A DNA stretch of 64,000 bases, from contig JAFUKO010000101.1 of assembly GCA_017473555.1 (NCBI GenBank), positions 1-64,000 on the forward strand, given 5' to 3'. Below the pieces are notes generated by a model. It saw only the letters and a list, made by a program, of their open reading frames with translations. It searched no databases and was not told where the DNA came from. A program made the translations under genes and the position numbers. Below are positions 43,505 to 52,696 of this stretch, piece after piece (position 1 is the stretch's first letter; the number at the start of each line of letters is the position of its first letter). The DNA is from Ruminococcus sp. (GTDB lineage: Bacteria > Bacillota > Clostridia > Oscillospirales > Acutalibacteraceae).

Positions 43505-44698
43505 TTATTTGATTTTTCTTGCTTCAATATAGTAGCGTTTGTCATGAGCGTGACCCATTGAGAATGTTTTTCTAGGAAGTGAACCGTCAGCTTTAACAGC
43601 ATCGAAAAGGTCGCTTTTTCCCATACCCTTGAAGATAAAGCCCAAGGTGTTTTTCTCTTTGCAAAGGTCGTATACAACGTCTTCGCCGTGGATGTAGTCG
43701 ATTTTAACCTGTGGGTTTTCTTTCAAGTATTCGTCAATGAATACCTGTAGTGTGCCGACAGGGAGCTTTGCTGTAGCTTTTACTGTGATATTCTCGCTGC
43801 CTTTATTTGTTACGCACTCGTAGTCGTGGGTGTCATCACCTGCAGATACTGTGTGAGCTTCGAGGAACTTGTTCAAAAAATCGTCAGCATCGATGTTGAA
43901 CATAACTCTGTAGATAGGCTCGAACTCAATTGATGCGTCGTGGATGTTAACGACTTCAACTAAAGCATAGCGGTTAAGCTCTGTTGGATTTTGTCTGTAA
44001 CACTCTTTTGCTGTAGCTAATGAGTGGTTGCCGTCGCCAACCGCAAAGAGAAGGTCGTTGGCACTTCCTGAGAGGAGACTCTCTAAAGCGTCCTGAACTT
44101 TCACCTGAGTTTCTTTATCGATAAAGTAACCCTCGATATGTCCGCCACCCTGCATCAAGTCAAAGTTGTATGCGGTTGTCATATCGCTCTTTTTAGAAGC
44201 TAAAGGCTCGATAACCTTCTTGCTTTCATCGTCGATTAAAAGCATAACGTGTGGCATCTCAAGTGGTGCGTCCTTACGGATAGCAACACGAGGTGGAATA
44301 CGCTCAAGCACAGTCTGCTCTGTAGCTCTGATTAAAGCACTGGTGCCCTTGTTATAGTCGTAATCTTCGAGGTCGATAACACCGACGATACCAAGTCGCT
44401 TTGTGCCGTTTGACTCACGCTCAACGTAAATCATAGCGTCATCGTAAGACTTGAAAACGCCCTCGTTTAAATATTTTTCCATATGAGCGTTGATAGAATT
44501 GATGTAAGAAGAGTTATCGTCGCTTAAGTATATTTCAGGGAGAATGATATTGAGTGCTGATGGGCTGTCGCCAACAATAGTTTTAACATCGTCCCAGTAT
44601 TTCTGCTCTGATGTGTACTGGTCACATGCAACAACTGACCATTTTTCAAAATCTTTCTCTGGCAAAAGCATTGATGCCGGATTAAAATGATACTTCAT
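43505..44698 (-). CDS. DUF1015 family protein
   Basis: About 397 aa. It has KYHFNPASMLLPEKDFEKWSV at the start, then ERESNGTKRLGIVGVIDLEDY, FAVGDGNHSLATAKECY and YIHGEDVVYDLC, the DUF1015 pattern. The GDGNHSLATAK block is the most conserved and suggests a catalytic or ligand site, but no activity is established for the family. I start at ATG 44698; upstream frame residues to 44737 lack a ribosome site. Confidence 0.88.
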   Translation of the reverse strand: MKYHFNPASMLLPEKDFEKWSVVACDQYTSEQKYWDDVKTIVGDSPSALNIILPEIYLSDDNSSYINSINAHMEKYLNEGVFKSYDDAMIYVERESNGTKRLGIVGVIDLEDYDYNKGTSALIRATEQTVLERIPPRVAIRKDAPLEMPHVMLLIDDESKKVIEPLASKKSDMTTAYNFDLMQGGGHIEGYFIDKETQVKVQDALESLLSGSANDLLFAVGDGNHSLATAKECYRQNPTELNRYALVEVVNIHDASIEFEPIYRVMFNIDADDFLNKFLEAHTVSAGDDTHDYECVTNKGSENITVKATAKLPVGTLQVFIDEYLKENPQVKIDYIHGEDVVYDLCKEKNTLGFIFKGMGKSDLFDAVKADGSLPRKTFSMGHAHDKRYYIEARKIK

Positions 44699-44727
44699 AA
44701 ATTTACATCCATATTTTGCTATCATAA

Positions 44728-44756
44728 AGCATATCACAGAAATGTCGCATTATCAA
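44728..44756 (-). promoter_or_regulatory. Sigma-A promoter for the DUF1015 gene
   Basis: On the minus strand TTGATA (44751-44756) and TATGCT (44728-44733) stand 17 bp apart. Confidence 0.55.
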
Positions 44757-44774
44757 GAATTTTGTGTCACGCTA

Positions 44775-44803
44775 TTGATAAAAGCCTCAAAAAGTAGTAT
44801 TAT
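44775..44803 (+). promoter_or_regulatory. Sigma-A promoter for the HAD gene
   Basis: TTGATA (44775-44780) and TATTAT (44798-44803) stand 17 bp apart, just 16 bp before the start codon. Confidence 0.55.
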
Positions 44804-44818
44804 CAAGTAGGTGATTTA

Positions 44819-45526
44819 ATGAAGAAACTAATTATGACTGACCTTGATTGCACACTTCTCCCTATGGATCAGGATGCATATATACAGCTTTATGTTACAC
44901 AGATTGCAAAGCTTTTCTATTCTCGTGGATTTGACGGCAAAGAGATTGCAAAAGCTACAATGCAGGCTTCTTATATGATGGCTAAAAACGACGGAAGTCG
45001 CACAAATGCCGTGGCTTTTGAAGAAGCGTTTAGGTCTATTGTAGGAGATAGAGCCAAGGAAGCTATTGAAATTTTCCCGTCTGTTTACGGGGAGCCATAT
45101 GACGTTATAAAGGATGTGACAAAGGTTAATCCGTACGCAGAAGAAATCGTCAAGCTGATGCGTGAGAAGGCTGAATTTGTAGTGGTTGCAACCCAGCCGA
45201 TGTTCCCACTGGAAGCGGTTATAAAACGTCTTTCGTGGACTAACCTTTCTGCTGATATGTTTGATGACATTACTGTGTATGATAAGTGTACTTTCAGCAA
45301 GCCGTCTACTGGCTACTATAAAGAGATTATGGATAAATTCAACGCAGATGCTTCTAACACTGTGATGTTTGGTAACGATGTCAACGAAGATATTCTGCCG
45401 TGTAAAGAGCTAGGTGTTGAAACATTTCTGCTCACAGATGGACTCATAAATTCTCACAACCACGATATTTCCGGTTTAAGACAGGGCACCTATACCGATA
45501 TGATTGAATATCTTAAATCATTATAA
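44819..45526 (+). CDS. HAD superfamily hydrolase
   Basis: 235 aa. Motif I is MTDLDCTLLP, with the nucleophile Asp and the DxDxT acid. Motif II is likely VATQPMFP, motif III the Lys in DKCTFSKPSTGYY, and motif IV FGNDVNEDILP. The alpha-helical cap is inserted after motif I. Substrate unknown. Confidence 0.88.
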   Translation: MKKLIMTDLDCTLLPMDQDAYIQLYVTQIAKLFYSRGFDGKEIAKATMQASYMMAKNDGSRTNAVAFEEAFRSIVGDRAKEAIEIFPSVYGEPYDVIKDVTKVNPYAEEIVKLMREKAEFVVVATQPMFPLEAVIKRLSWTNLSADMFDDITVYDKCTFSKPSTGYYKEIMDKFNADASNTVMFGNDVNEDILPCKELGVETFLLTDGLINSHNHDISGLRQGTYTDMIEYLKSL

Positions 45527-45533
45527 AAAGCAA

Positions 45534-45563
45534 CGCACCGATATTACTCGGTGCGTTTTTGCT
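45534..45563. terminator. Bidirectional terminator between the HAD and LOG genes
   Basis: AACGCACCGA (45534-45543) and TCGGTGCGTT (45550-45559) form a perfect stem, with A before it and T after it. Confidence 0.9.
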
Positions 45564-45574
45564 TGTATATTACG

Positions 45575-46150
45575 TTAATTAAATCTCGTTTTACCTATAT
45601 AGTCAGAGTCATCCGAATAGTTTTCGAGATAATCGAGTAAAGCGGTTATATCATCACTCACAAAAAACAATTCCAAGTTGCCTTCTCGCAGGAATTTCTG
45701 TTCTACGCCGTTTTTTAGAAAACTTAACAAGTCATTGTAGTAGCCGTTTGTGTTTAAAATAGCAATCGGCTTTTTGTGTCTGTCTAAAGAGCGCAGTGTC
45801 AGAATCTCGAAGAACTCCTCAAATGTACCGATACCGCCCGGTGTGACGATGAATGCATCGCTGCTTTCTTCCATAAGCTTTTTGCGTTCACGCATTGTCT
45901 GGGTTTTTATCATTTCGTTGCACTTTTCATACAGTGCGCCGTCAACATTGAAAAAGTGGGGAACGATACCTTTGAGATAGCCGTTGTTTTCGCTCGTTCC
46001 TCGAGCTACTGCCCCCATCATTCCCTTGGCTCCACCACCGAAAACCAGTGAGTGAGAACGTCTGCTCATCTCTCTGCCTAATTTTTCGCCTGCTTCAAGA
46101 TAAGAGCGGTCGATTTCATCCGATGCTGCGCCGTATACGCAAATTCTCAT
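45575..46150 (-). CDS. LOG family nucleotide 5'-monophosphate phosphoribohydrolase
   Basis: About 191 aa. It contains LVFGGGAKGMMGAVARG and TPGGIGTFEEFFEILT, the two signatures of the LOG (formerly lysine-decarboxylase-like, TIGR00730) family. Members remove ribose 5-phosphate from purine monophosphates. ATG 46150 has GGAGG at 9 nt. It lies 30 bp after the alcohol dehydrogenase gene, at the end of the marR operon. Confidence 0.9.
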   Translation of the reverse strand: MRICVYGAASDEIDRSYLEAGEKLGREMSRRSHSLVFGGGAKGMMGAVARGTSENNGYLKGIVPHFFNVDGALYEKCNEMIKTQTMRERKKLMEESSDAFIVTPGGIGTFEEFFEILTLRSLDRHKKPIAILNTNGYYNDLLSFLKNGVEQKFLREGNLELFFVSDDITALLDYLENYSDDSDYIGKTRFN

Positions 46151-46179
46151 ATAAAATATCCTCCGATCAGGTGAGTGAA

Positions 46180-47346
46180 TTAAATGCACATTTCAAAGAT
46201 TTTTTCGATATCCTCCGCAGTTAAATCTACAAAGCCGTGCAAAGTGTCACCCTCGCACGCTTTTTCTGCCATGAGCTTGAAGTGCTCTGTGGTGATACCT
46301 ACCTTTGTGAATGTGTCGTCGAGTCCCAAAGTGTTAAATAAGAAGTCTGAGAGCTCATCAATAGCCTTGTTTGCTATTTCCATCTTCGGCAAACTCTTGT
46401 CGATATCAAAAACATTAACGCCGAACTGAACATATTTATCAACATTTTTCTCGTTCAGGCAATAGCGTAAAAATCGTGGTGTAAGTATAGCAAGACCCAA
46501 GCCGTGAGTAATGTCATAAATTGCTGACAATTCGTGCTCCATCGGATGACAGCTCCATTCGTGCTGTTTGCCACCGGTTACAAAGGTGTTGATTGCCCAT
46601 GATGACGCCCACATAAGGTTAGCTCTTGCTTCGTAATCATCAGGCTTATTGAGTGCGATAGGTGTGTATTTGATAACAGTTTTTAAAAGTCCCTCCATAA
46701 AGCTGTCGAGCATATATAAATCCTCTTGTGGTGCGAAGTAAACCTCTAAAATATGGCTTAAGATATCCGCACTGCCACACGCTGTCTGGTACGCACTGAC
46801 TGAATATGTGAGTGTCGGATCAAGGAAAGAAACTTTTGGAAGAAGCGGTTTTGCAAGTCTGCCGATTTTATCTTTTGTTTCAAGGTTAGAGATAACACCG
46901 CCACAGTTCATCTCAGAACCTGTAGCTGAAAGTGTGAGGATAGTAAGTACAGGGAGTGCGTCCTTTACTTCTGCCCACTCACTGAAAAAGTCCCACGCAT
47001 CGTGGTCAACCTTAGCTGCTGCGGCAATCCACTTTGTACAATCGAGTGTTGAGCCGCCGCCAACCGCGAGCAGTACGTCAATATTATGCTCTTTACAGAG
47101 CTTTGCACCTTCTCTTACTGAGTCAACTCTTGGGTTAGGCTCAATGCCCGATAGTTCAAAAACTTCGAGTCCTGCCTTTTCAATCTGTGCTATAACCTTG
47201 TCATAAAGGCCTGACTTTTTGATAGAGCCACCACCATAGCAAAGTAAAACTCTTTTGCCGTAGTTCTTAAGCTCGTCGCCTAAGTGATCAGTAGCGTTTT
47301 TACCGAAATGTATTTTAGTAGGTACGTGATAGGTAAAGCTGTTCAT
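46180..47346 (-). CDS. Iron-containing alcohol dehydrogenase (butanol dehydrogenase type)
   Basis: 388 aa. The NAD(P)-binding part has VLLCYGGGSIKKSG and AVGGGSTLDCTKW. The metal-binding half has DILSHILEVYF and HPMEHELSAIYDITHGLGLAIL, with the His/Asp ligands of group III alcohol dehydrogenases. It resembles YugJ/BdhA. It follows the second ABC gene by 12 nt with AAAGGAGG, so it belongs to the MarR-controlled transcript. It could reduce an aldehyde that the regulator senses, or simply serve ethanol formation. Confidence 0.93.
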   Translation of the reverse strand: MNSFTYHVPTKIHFGKNATDHLGDELKNYGKRVLLCYGGGSIKKSGLYDKVIAQIEKAGLEVFELSGIEPNPRVDSVREGAKLCKEHNIDVLLAVGGGSTLDCTKWIAAAAKVDHDAWDFFSEWAEVKDALPVLTILTLSATGSEMNCGGVISNLETKDKIGRLAKPLLPKVSFLDPTLTYSVSAYQTACGSADILSHILEVYFAPQEDLYMLDSFMEGLLKTVIKYTPIALNKPDDYEARANLMWASSWAINTFVTGGKQHEWSCHPMEHELSAIYDITHGLGLAILTPRFLRYCLNEKNVDKYVQFGVNVFDIDKSLPKMEIANKAIDELSDFLFNTLGLDDTFTKVGITTEHFKLMAEKACEGDTLHGFVDLTAEDIEKIFEMCI

Positions 47347-47358
47347 AATATCCTCCTT

Positions 47359-49203
47359 TTAATCCTGTTCAAACTGGCTGTTGTACAGCTCAGCGTAAAA
47401 TCCTCCCTGTGCGATAAGTTCATCGTGTGTGCCGATAGAGTCGATGTCACCGTCTTTGAGCACCAATATAAGGTCGGAGTTTTTGATTGTTGAAAGTCTG
47501 TGTGCTATGACAAAGGATGTTCTGTCATTTGTCAGCTCATCCATAGCCGCCTGGATAATACGCTCGGTACGTGTATCAACCGAGCTTGTAGCTTCGTCTA
47601 AAATAAGTAGTGGAGCGTTTTCAATCATAGCTCTGGCTATTGTGAGCTGTTGTTTCTGACCTGATGAAAGTGAAGTTTTATCATCCAGTACAGTGTCATA
47701 GCCCTTTGGCAGTGTGTGTATAAAGTGGTGGATGCCAACCGCCTTACATGCTTTGACAAGCTCTTCTTCGCTGACGTCTTTTTTTGAATACACGAGATTT
47801 TCTCGTACTGTTCCCTCAAACAACCAGGTGTCTTGTAGTACCATACAGAAAAGCTCGTGAACATTTTCTCTTGTCAATGTATCAATTGGCACACCATCAA
47901 TCAGAATATCGCCTGAGTTTACCTCGTAAAAACGCATCAGAAGGTTGACGATAGTTGTTTTACCTGCACCGGTAGGGCCGACGATAGCGACCTTCTGACC
48001 TGCTTTAACCTTGACGCTGAAGTCGTTTATGATAGTCTTATCCTTTGTGTAGCCGAATTTTACGTTTCTGAATTCAACGTCACCTTTAACATTTGTAAGC
48101 TTCTTGGTTTTGTGGGATTCGTCAGATAATTCGGTTGCCTTTAAGTATTCAAAAACACGCTCACTTGCCGCAGCTGTTGACTGCATACTGGTAAATGCCT
48201 GAGCAATCTGGCTGAGCGGGTTTGTAAACAATCTTACATAAACCATAAATGCAACAATAACACCAAAAGTGATGTGGCCATTAAGCGCAAGAACAGCACC
48301 TACGATACATACCGCAACGTAGCCTAAGTTACCGATAAATGTCATCAGTGGTTGCATCATACCTGATAGCGCTGACGCCTTGTATGCTGAGTCACGCAAA
48401 TGGCGGTTTATTCTGTCGAATTCCTCTTTGGATGATTTTTCTGCATTGAACGCTTTCACAACCAGGTGACCTGAGTAAATCTCCTCAACGTGGCCGTTAA
48501 TAGCACCCAGATGTCGTTGCTGACGTGTAAAATGCTTCTGCGAGTTTTTCATAATAAAGCTCATCATCACAAAGCCTAAAATCGAAGTTGCAACAGCTGT
48601 TAAGGTGAGAGTCACGTTTGTGATGAACATCATAAACAGCGAACCCAAAAACAGCGTAACGTTTGAAACGAGCATACCGATGCTCTGGTTTAAGGTCATA
48701 CCGATTGTGTCGATATCGTTTGTAATACGTGAGAGTACATCGCCGTAGCTGACTTTATCAAAGTAGGAGAAAGGTAGGCGGTTTGTTTTCTCGATAATAT
48801 CAGTACGCAGTTTTTTTGACAGTTTCTGGGTAACAGTTGCCATAATAAACTGCTGTGAGAAGTTCAGAATCCAGCTTATGCCATAGAGTACCATCATTAT
48901 AACTGACAGCCTAGTGACTTTTTCTGTGTCTATTGTTGTTCTAAGACCTGCCGCAATTATGTCGGTTATCTGACTCAAAACATCAGGACCGATAAGTGCT
49001 ACTATAGTTCCTATCATAGCGCATACTATCGCAATGATTACGGTTGGGATGTACTTTTTTGAGTAGTTAATCAGCTCGCCCCAGGTTTTTTTGAAATCTT
49101 TTGGCTTTTCGCCGTGGAATTTGTTGCCACCCGGACCTCGGTGATGCTGTACAGGCTTTTTTGATATATTTTCGCCGACCATTGTTTTCTTTTTCTCAAT
49201 CAT
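47359..49203 (-). CDS. Heterodimeric ABC exporter subunit with the intact catalytic residues
   Basis: About 614 aa: six membrane helices followed by an ATPase domain. Walker A is GPTGAGKTT, the signature is degenerate (LSSGQKQQ), Walker B is LILDEATSSVD with the catalytic Glu, and the H-loop is VIAHRLST. The N-terminus is a basic, His/Pro/Gly-rich extension before helix 1. ATG 49203 overlaps the stop of the partner gene (ATGA). With the partner it forms an asymmetric BmrCD/LmrCD-type exporter. Confidence 0.93.
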   Translation of the reverse strand: MIEKKKTMVGENISKKPVQHHRGPGGNKFHGEKPKDFKKTWGELINYSKKYIPTVIIAIVCAMIGTIVALIGPDVLSQITDIIAAGLRTTIDTEKVTRLSVIMMVLYGISWILNFSQQFIMATVTQKLSKKLRTDIIEKTNRLPFSYFDKVSYGDVLSRITNDIDTIGMTLNQSIGMLVSNVTLFLGSLFMMFITNVTLTLTAVATSILGFVMMSFIMKNSQKHFTRQQRHLGAINGHVEEIYSGHLVVKAFNAEKSSKEEFDRINRHLRDSAYKASALSGMMQPLMTFIGNLGYVAVCIVGAVLALNGHITFGVIVAFMVYVRLFTNPLSQIAQAFTSMQSTAAASERVFEYLKATELSDESHKTKKLTNVKGDVEFRNVKFGYTKDKTIINDFSVKVKAGQKVAIVGPTGAGKTTIVNLLMRFYEVNSGDILIDGVPIDTLTRENVHELFCMVLQDTWLFEGTVRENLVYSKKDVSEEELVKACKAVGIHHFIHTLPKGYDTVLDDKTSLSSGQKQQLTIARAMIENAPLLILDEATSSVDTRTERIIQAAMDELTNDRTSFVIAHRLSTIKNSDLILVLKDGDIDSIGTHDELIAQGGFYAELYNSQFEQD

Positions 49204-50960
49204 TTTAACAGCTCCTCCTGTGACAACTGTGATAGAGCAATTTCCTTGTAAACAGAGCAAGTTTCAAGCAAGTCTTTGTGCTTGCCCATACCCGCAATTT
49301 CGCCCTCGTTTAGTACTATAATCAGGTCGGCGTCTTTGATAGTACCGATACGCTGAGCGACAATGATGTTTGTAGTTCCTGCGGTTTCCTGCTTTAAGGT
49401 GTTGCGTAGCACTCTGTCGGTTTTGTAGTCGAGTGCAGAGAAAGAATCGTCAAAAATAAGTATTTCGGGATTTCTGCAGATAGCACGAGCGATACAAAGT
49501 CGCTGACGCTGACCGCCCGATACGTTGGTGCCGCCCTGAGTAATATCGGAGTTGTAGTCATACGGCATTTTCTCGACAAATTCACTCGCCTGAGCAATTT
49601 TTACGGCACGTTTTACATCATCTTCTGTGTAGTTTTCCTTGCCGTTTGAGCCGAATGCTACGTTTGTGTTGACAGTGCCCGAGAAGAGCAGAGCTTTCTG
49701 AGGAACATAACCGATTTTGTTGTGTAGGGCTTCAAGATTGTAGTCTTTGACGTCTATGCCGTCAACAAGCACCTGACCTTTTGTTACATCGTAAAAACGT
49801 GGAATAAGGTTAATCAGTGTTGACTTACCACAACCGGTCGAGCCGATAATCGCAATTGTCTGACCCTTTTCAGCTTTGAAGCTGATGTCTTTTAAGACAT
49901 AGTCGCTTGCGTCAGGGTACATAAAGCTGACGTTTCTGAATTCGATTTCGCCTTTTACAGTTGAATCGCTACCATCTTTTTCACCATCAAATATAGTAGG
50001 CTCGGTATCGATTACCTCGTTTATACGTTTAGCAGCAACAACTGCACGTGGTGCCATAATGAATATCATATTAAGCACCATAAACGACATAATGACGTGT
50101 ATTGCGTACTGAGAGAATACAATCATCTCAGAGAATATCTCGACTCTTTCCATTCCTACAGCAGCATTGATAATAAATGCACCTAAAAAGTATATGACCA
50201 CGGACATACCGTTCATTACAATCATCATAGTAGGGCCCATTAAAGACATTACACGATGTGCACTGAGGTTGTTTCTGGTTATCTCATCGTTTGCTTTTTC
50301 GAACTTTGCTTCCTGATAGTCTTCGGCATTGTATGCTCTGATAACCCTCAGACCTGTCAGATTTTCTCTTGTGATACGGTTGATGTTGTCGGTGAGTCCC
50401 TGGATTCTCTTGAATTTAGGTAACGCAAAGAAGTAGCAGATAATAAGCACTGTGCACACAATAAGCACTGATATAATGGTTGTTAAGGTCCATTCTATGT
50501 GCTTGCCTGAAATTTTGCTGATTGCCCACACGCTCATGATAGGCGCCTTGATAAGAGCCATCATACCGAAAACGATAACATTCTGTACCTGAGTGATATC
50601 GTTTGTTGAGCGGGTGATAAGGGAGGCAGAGGAAAACCTGTTCATCTGCTCAAGAGAGAACGAGCTAACCTTGTCGTATAGTTTTGTTCTGACTCGAAAC
50701 GAGTAGTCTGAAGCTACCTTTGCCGCTATGACATGCAATAATACAGCCATAACAAGTGAGCCCAGAGCACAAGTGAGCATTTTTGCTCCTGCTGTGAGTA
50801 TCGAGCCTAACGCCGAGCCCTCTGTTTGTACCAACGTTGTGATTTCAGCCATATAGTCAGGCATTTTAAGCTCCAGAAATACCTGAAAGGCTATTACCAA
50901 GGCATTGAGTGCAACATAGAGCCAGCTCTTTTTATCAAAATGTTTTAGTATCTCTTTCAC
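49200..50960 (-). CDS. Heterodimeric ABC exporter subunit with a degenerate ATP site
   Basis: 586 aa: six membrane helices and an ATPase domain with Walker A GSTGCGKST and an intact signature NVSGGQRQR. Walker B reads LIFDDSFSALD, with Asp in place of the catalytic Glu, and the H-loop reads IVAQRIGT, with Gln in place of His. These changes mark the non-catalytic half of heterodimeric exporters. It starts at GTG 50960, overlapping the marR stop by 4 nt (GTGA). Confidence 0.93.
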   Translation of the reverse strand: MKEILKHFDKKSWLYVALNALVIAFQVFLELKMPDYMAEITTLVQTEGSALGSILTAGAKMLTCALGSLVMAVLLHVIAAKVASDYSFRVRTKLYDKVSSFSLEQMNRFSSASLITRSTNDITQVQNVIVFGMMALIKAPIMSVWAISKISGKHIEWTLTTIISVLIVCTVLIICYFFALPKFKRIQGLTDNINRITRENLTGLRVIRAYNAEDYQEAKFEKANDEITRNNLSAHRVMSLMGPTMMIVMNGMSVVIYFLGAFIINAAVGMERVEIFSEMIVFSQYAIHVIMSFMVLNMIFIMAPRAVVAAKRINEVIDTEPTIFDGEKDGSDSTVKGEIEFRNVSFMYPDASDYVLKDISFKAEKGQTIAIIGSTGCGKSTLINLIPRFYDVTKGQVLVDGIDVKDYNLEALHNKIGYVPQKALLFSGTVNTNVAFGSNGKENYTEDDVKRAVKIAQASEFVEKMPYDYNSDITQGGTNVSGGQRQRLCIARAICRNPEILIFDDSFSALDYKTDRVLRNTLKQETAGTTNIIVAQRIGTIKDADLIIVLNEGEIAGMGKHKDLLETCSVYKEIALSQLSQEELLK

Positions 50961-51418
50961 TCGTTGTCCTCCTTACTAAGATTATTCTTGATTTTTTCGC
51001 ATATTTTGTAAAACTCAGTAAGCTCCTCTTGCGTTAAAGAGTCTGCCATAATGTTTTCCAGTTTATTTCTACGCTGTTTGATTTCATCAGCGACAAGCGT
51101 AGTTTTTTGAGTAAGTACGATTTTTTTGAGTCTGCGGTCAGCGCAGACTTCCTCACGCTTTATGTAGTCTTTTTGTTCTAAAAGCGTCAGTATTTTGCTC
51201 ATTGTTGATCGACGTACATTGAACTCTTTCTCTAAATCACGCTGAAAGGTATCAACGTCATTGTGGTCGTAAAGATAAGCAATTATACACGCACTCGAGT
51301 GCGACAATCCTGATTTTTCGTCGCATTGCGAGGTATCACAAAAAGAGTGTTTCTGGATATGGCGGTGTATAAGATTGTTTATTTCAGCAAATTGTCTGCC
51401 GATTTGTGTATCAGTCAT
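50957..51418 (-). CDS. MarR family transcription regulator
   Basis: 153 aa, a winged-helix protein with DVDTFQRDLEKEFNVRRSTMSKILTLLEQKDYIKRE and the wing ADRRLKKIVLT. The N-terminal region holds HSFCDTSQCDEKSG with two nearby Cys, which could sense oxidants or metals. First gene of marR-ABC-ABC-adh-LOG. The palindrome at its promoter (51432-51460) is a natural autoregulatory site. Confidence 0.93.
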   Translation of the reverse strand: MTDTQIGRQFAEINNLIHRHIQKHSFCDTSQCDEKSGLSHSSACIIAYLYDHNDVDTFQRDLEKEFNVRRSTMSKILTLLEQKDYIKREEVCADRRLKKIVLTQKTTLVADEIKQRRNKLENIMADSLTQEELTEFYKICEKIKNNLSKEDNE

Positions 51419-51431
51419 AAGCCACCTCTTT

Positions 51432-51460
51432 GTTAGTTGTCAAACTGTTTGATGTCTAAC
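51432..51460. promoter_or_regulatory. MarR-type operator
   Basis: GTTAG-TTG-TCAAAC-T-GTTTGA-TGT-CTAAC is an inverted repeat with 11 of 14 arm positions paired. It begins immediately downstream of the -10 box and covers the expected transcript start of marR. Confidence 0.75.
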
Positions 51461-51489
51461 ATTATACCGCACGGACATTTCTCTGTCAA
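51461..51489 (-). promoter_or_regulatory. Consensus sigma-A promoter for the marR operon
   Basis: On the minus strand a perfect TTGACA (51484-51489), a 17-bp spacer and a perfect TATAAT (51461-51466). Such a strong promoter fits an operon held down by a repressor. Confidence 0.88.
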
Positions 51490-51542
51490 TCAACATAGTG
51501 TAAACATAACAATAGGTATAATGCACAATTTCGTTGAAAAAG

Positions 51543-51571
51543 TTGAAATGTCAACGTTGCGGTGATATAAT
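51543..51571 (+). promoter_or_regulatory. Sigma-A promoter for the diacylglycerol kinase-like gene
   Basis: TTGAAA (51543-51548) and a perfect TATAAT (51566-51571) stand 17 bp apart. Confidence 0.75.
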
Positions 51572-51596
51572 GTAGCGGTAAAATGAGGTGATAATT

Positions 51597-52475
51597 ATGG
51601 TACATATTCTGTACAATCTAAATGCCAATTGTGGTAATGATAAAAATAACACAGTTGATTACATTAAAAGTAAGTTTTCAGAAAGCAAAGCTGTGAGTCT
51701 TTTTGAAATAGACGATTTAAAGGCGTTTTTTGATACATTTTCTGCTGATGATGAGGTAGTTCTCATTGGTGGTGACGGAACATTGAACGTTGTTCTCAAC
51801 AAGCTCAGAGGCTATGATATCAAAAACAACTTCTATTTATACAAAGGCGGCACAGGAAATGATTTTCTCCGTGATATCTGTGGTGATGCTTTTGAAAAAG
51901 ACGAGCCTGTTCTTATAAACGAGTATATCGACAATCTGCCTGTTGTCACAGTCAACGGCAAGGAATACTTATTTGTTAATAATGTCGGCTTTGGAATAGA
52001 CGGTAAGGTGTGCACTGCGGCTGAAGATTTGAAAGCTAAAGGTAAGAAGAGTGTCAACTATACTACTTTAGCCATAAAGCTTTTGCTTACTTCATATAAG
52101 CCTAACGGCGCTACTGTAACTGTAGACGGAAAGACCGAAAAGTTCGAAAGAGTGTGGATGGCACCTGTCATGAACGGACTTTACTATGGTGGCGGTATGA
52201 TGCCGTGTCCACAGCAGGATAGAGAAAGCGACGATATTTCCTGTTGTGTAATTCATTCTACAAATCCTTTGCAGACTCTGATTATCTTCCCGTCAATTTT
52301 CAAGGGGGAGCACGTAAAACACGAGTCTAAGGTAAGAGCTTTCAAGGGCAAGGAAATCAAGGTAGAGTTTGATAAGCCTCAGGACGTTCAGATTGACGGC
52401 GAAACAATTCGTGGTGTGACAGAGATTTCAACTGTTAAGTATGCGTCACTCAGAAAAACCGCTACATCAAAATAA
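51597..52475 (+). CDS. Diacylglycerol/lipid kinase family protein
   Basis: About 292 aa. The catalytic GGDGTLNVVLNKL motif, YKGGTGNDFLRD and VNNVGFGIDGKV are those of the DagK/YegS/BmrU lipid kinase fold. A C-terminal beta domain ends DGETIRGVTEISTV. ATG 51597 has GAGGTG at 6-7 nt. It diverges from marR, and I see no sign that it shares the MarR operator. Confidence 0.92.
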   Translation: MVHILYNLNANCGNDKNNTVDYIKSKFSESKAVSLFEIDDLKAFFDTFSADDEVVLIGGDGTLNVVLNKLRGYDIKNNFYLYKGGTGNDFLRDICGDAFEKDEPVLINEYIDNLPVVTVNGKEYLFVNNVGFGIDGKVCTAAEDLKAKGKKSVNYTTLAIKLLLTSYKPNGATVTVDGKTEKFERVWMAPVMNGLYYGGGMMPCPQQDRESDDISCCVIHSTNPLQTLIIFPSIFKGEHVKHESKVRAFKGKEIKVEFDKPQDVQIDGETIRGVTEISTVKYASLRKTATSK

Positions 52476-52517
52476 GCAAATATAAATTAGTATATAGCTT
52501 AAAAAGATAATTAATAC

Positions 52518-52551
52518 AACAGGGCTCAACGTATCTGAGCCCTGTTTTTTA
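52518..52551 (+). terminator. Terminator of the lipid kinase gene
   Basis: AACAGGGCTCA (52518-52528) and TGAGCCCTGTT (52536-52546) form a perfect stem followed by T. Confidence 0.92.
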
Positions 52552-52632
52552 TGTATATTTCAGTATTGTTAGCTACTTTGCCGATTTAGTGAGGTAAATT
52601 TTGAACAAAAAGCCGAAAATACCGCTTGTCGA

Positions 52633-52661
52633 TTGACTTTATAAAACAGTTGTAGTAAAAT
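52633..52661 (+). promoter_or_regulatory. Sigma-A promoter for hppA
   Basis: TTGACT (52633-52638) and TAAAAT (52656-52661) stand 17 bp apart, 35 bp before the ATG. Confidence 0.7.
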
Positions 52662-52696
52662 CTTATGCATATTTGATAAGGAGGAGTGCCATTTTT

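Noticed and set aside
49394..49597. Second small gene inside the ABC exporter gene
   Set aside because: Same-strand out-of-frame shadow without a ribosome site.
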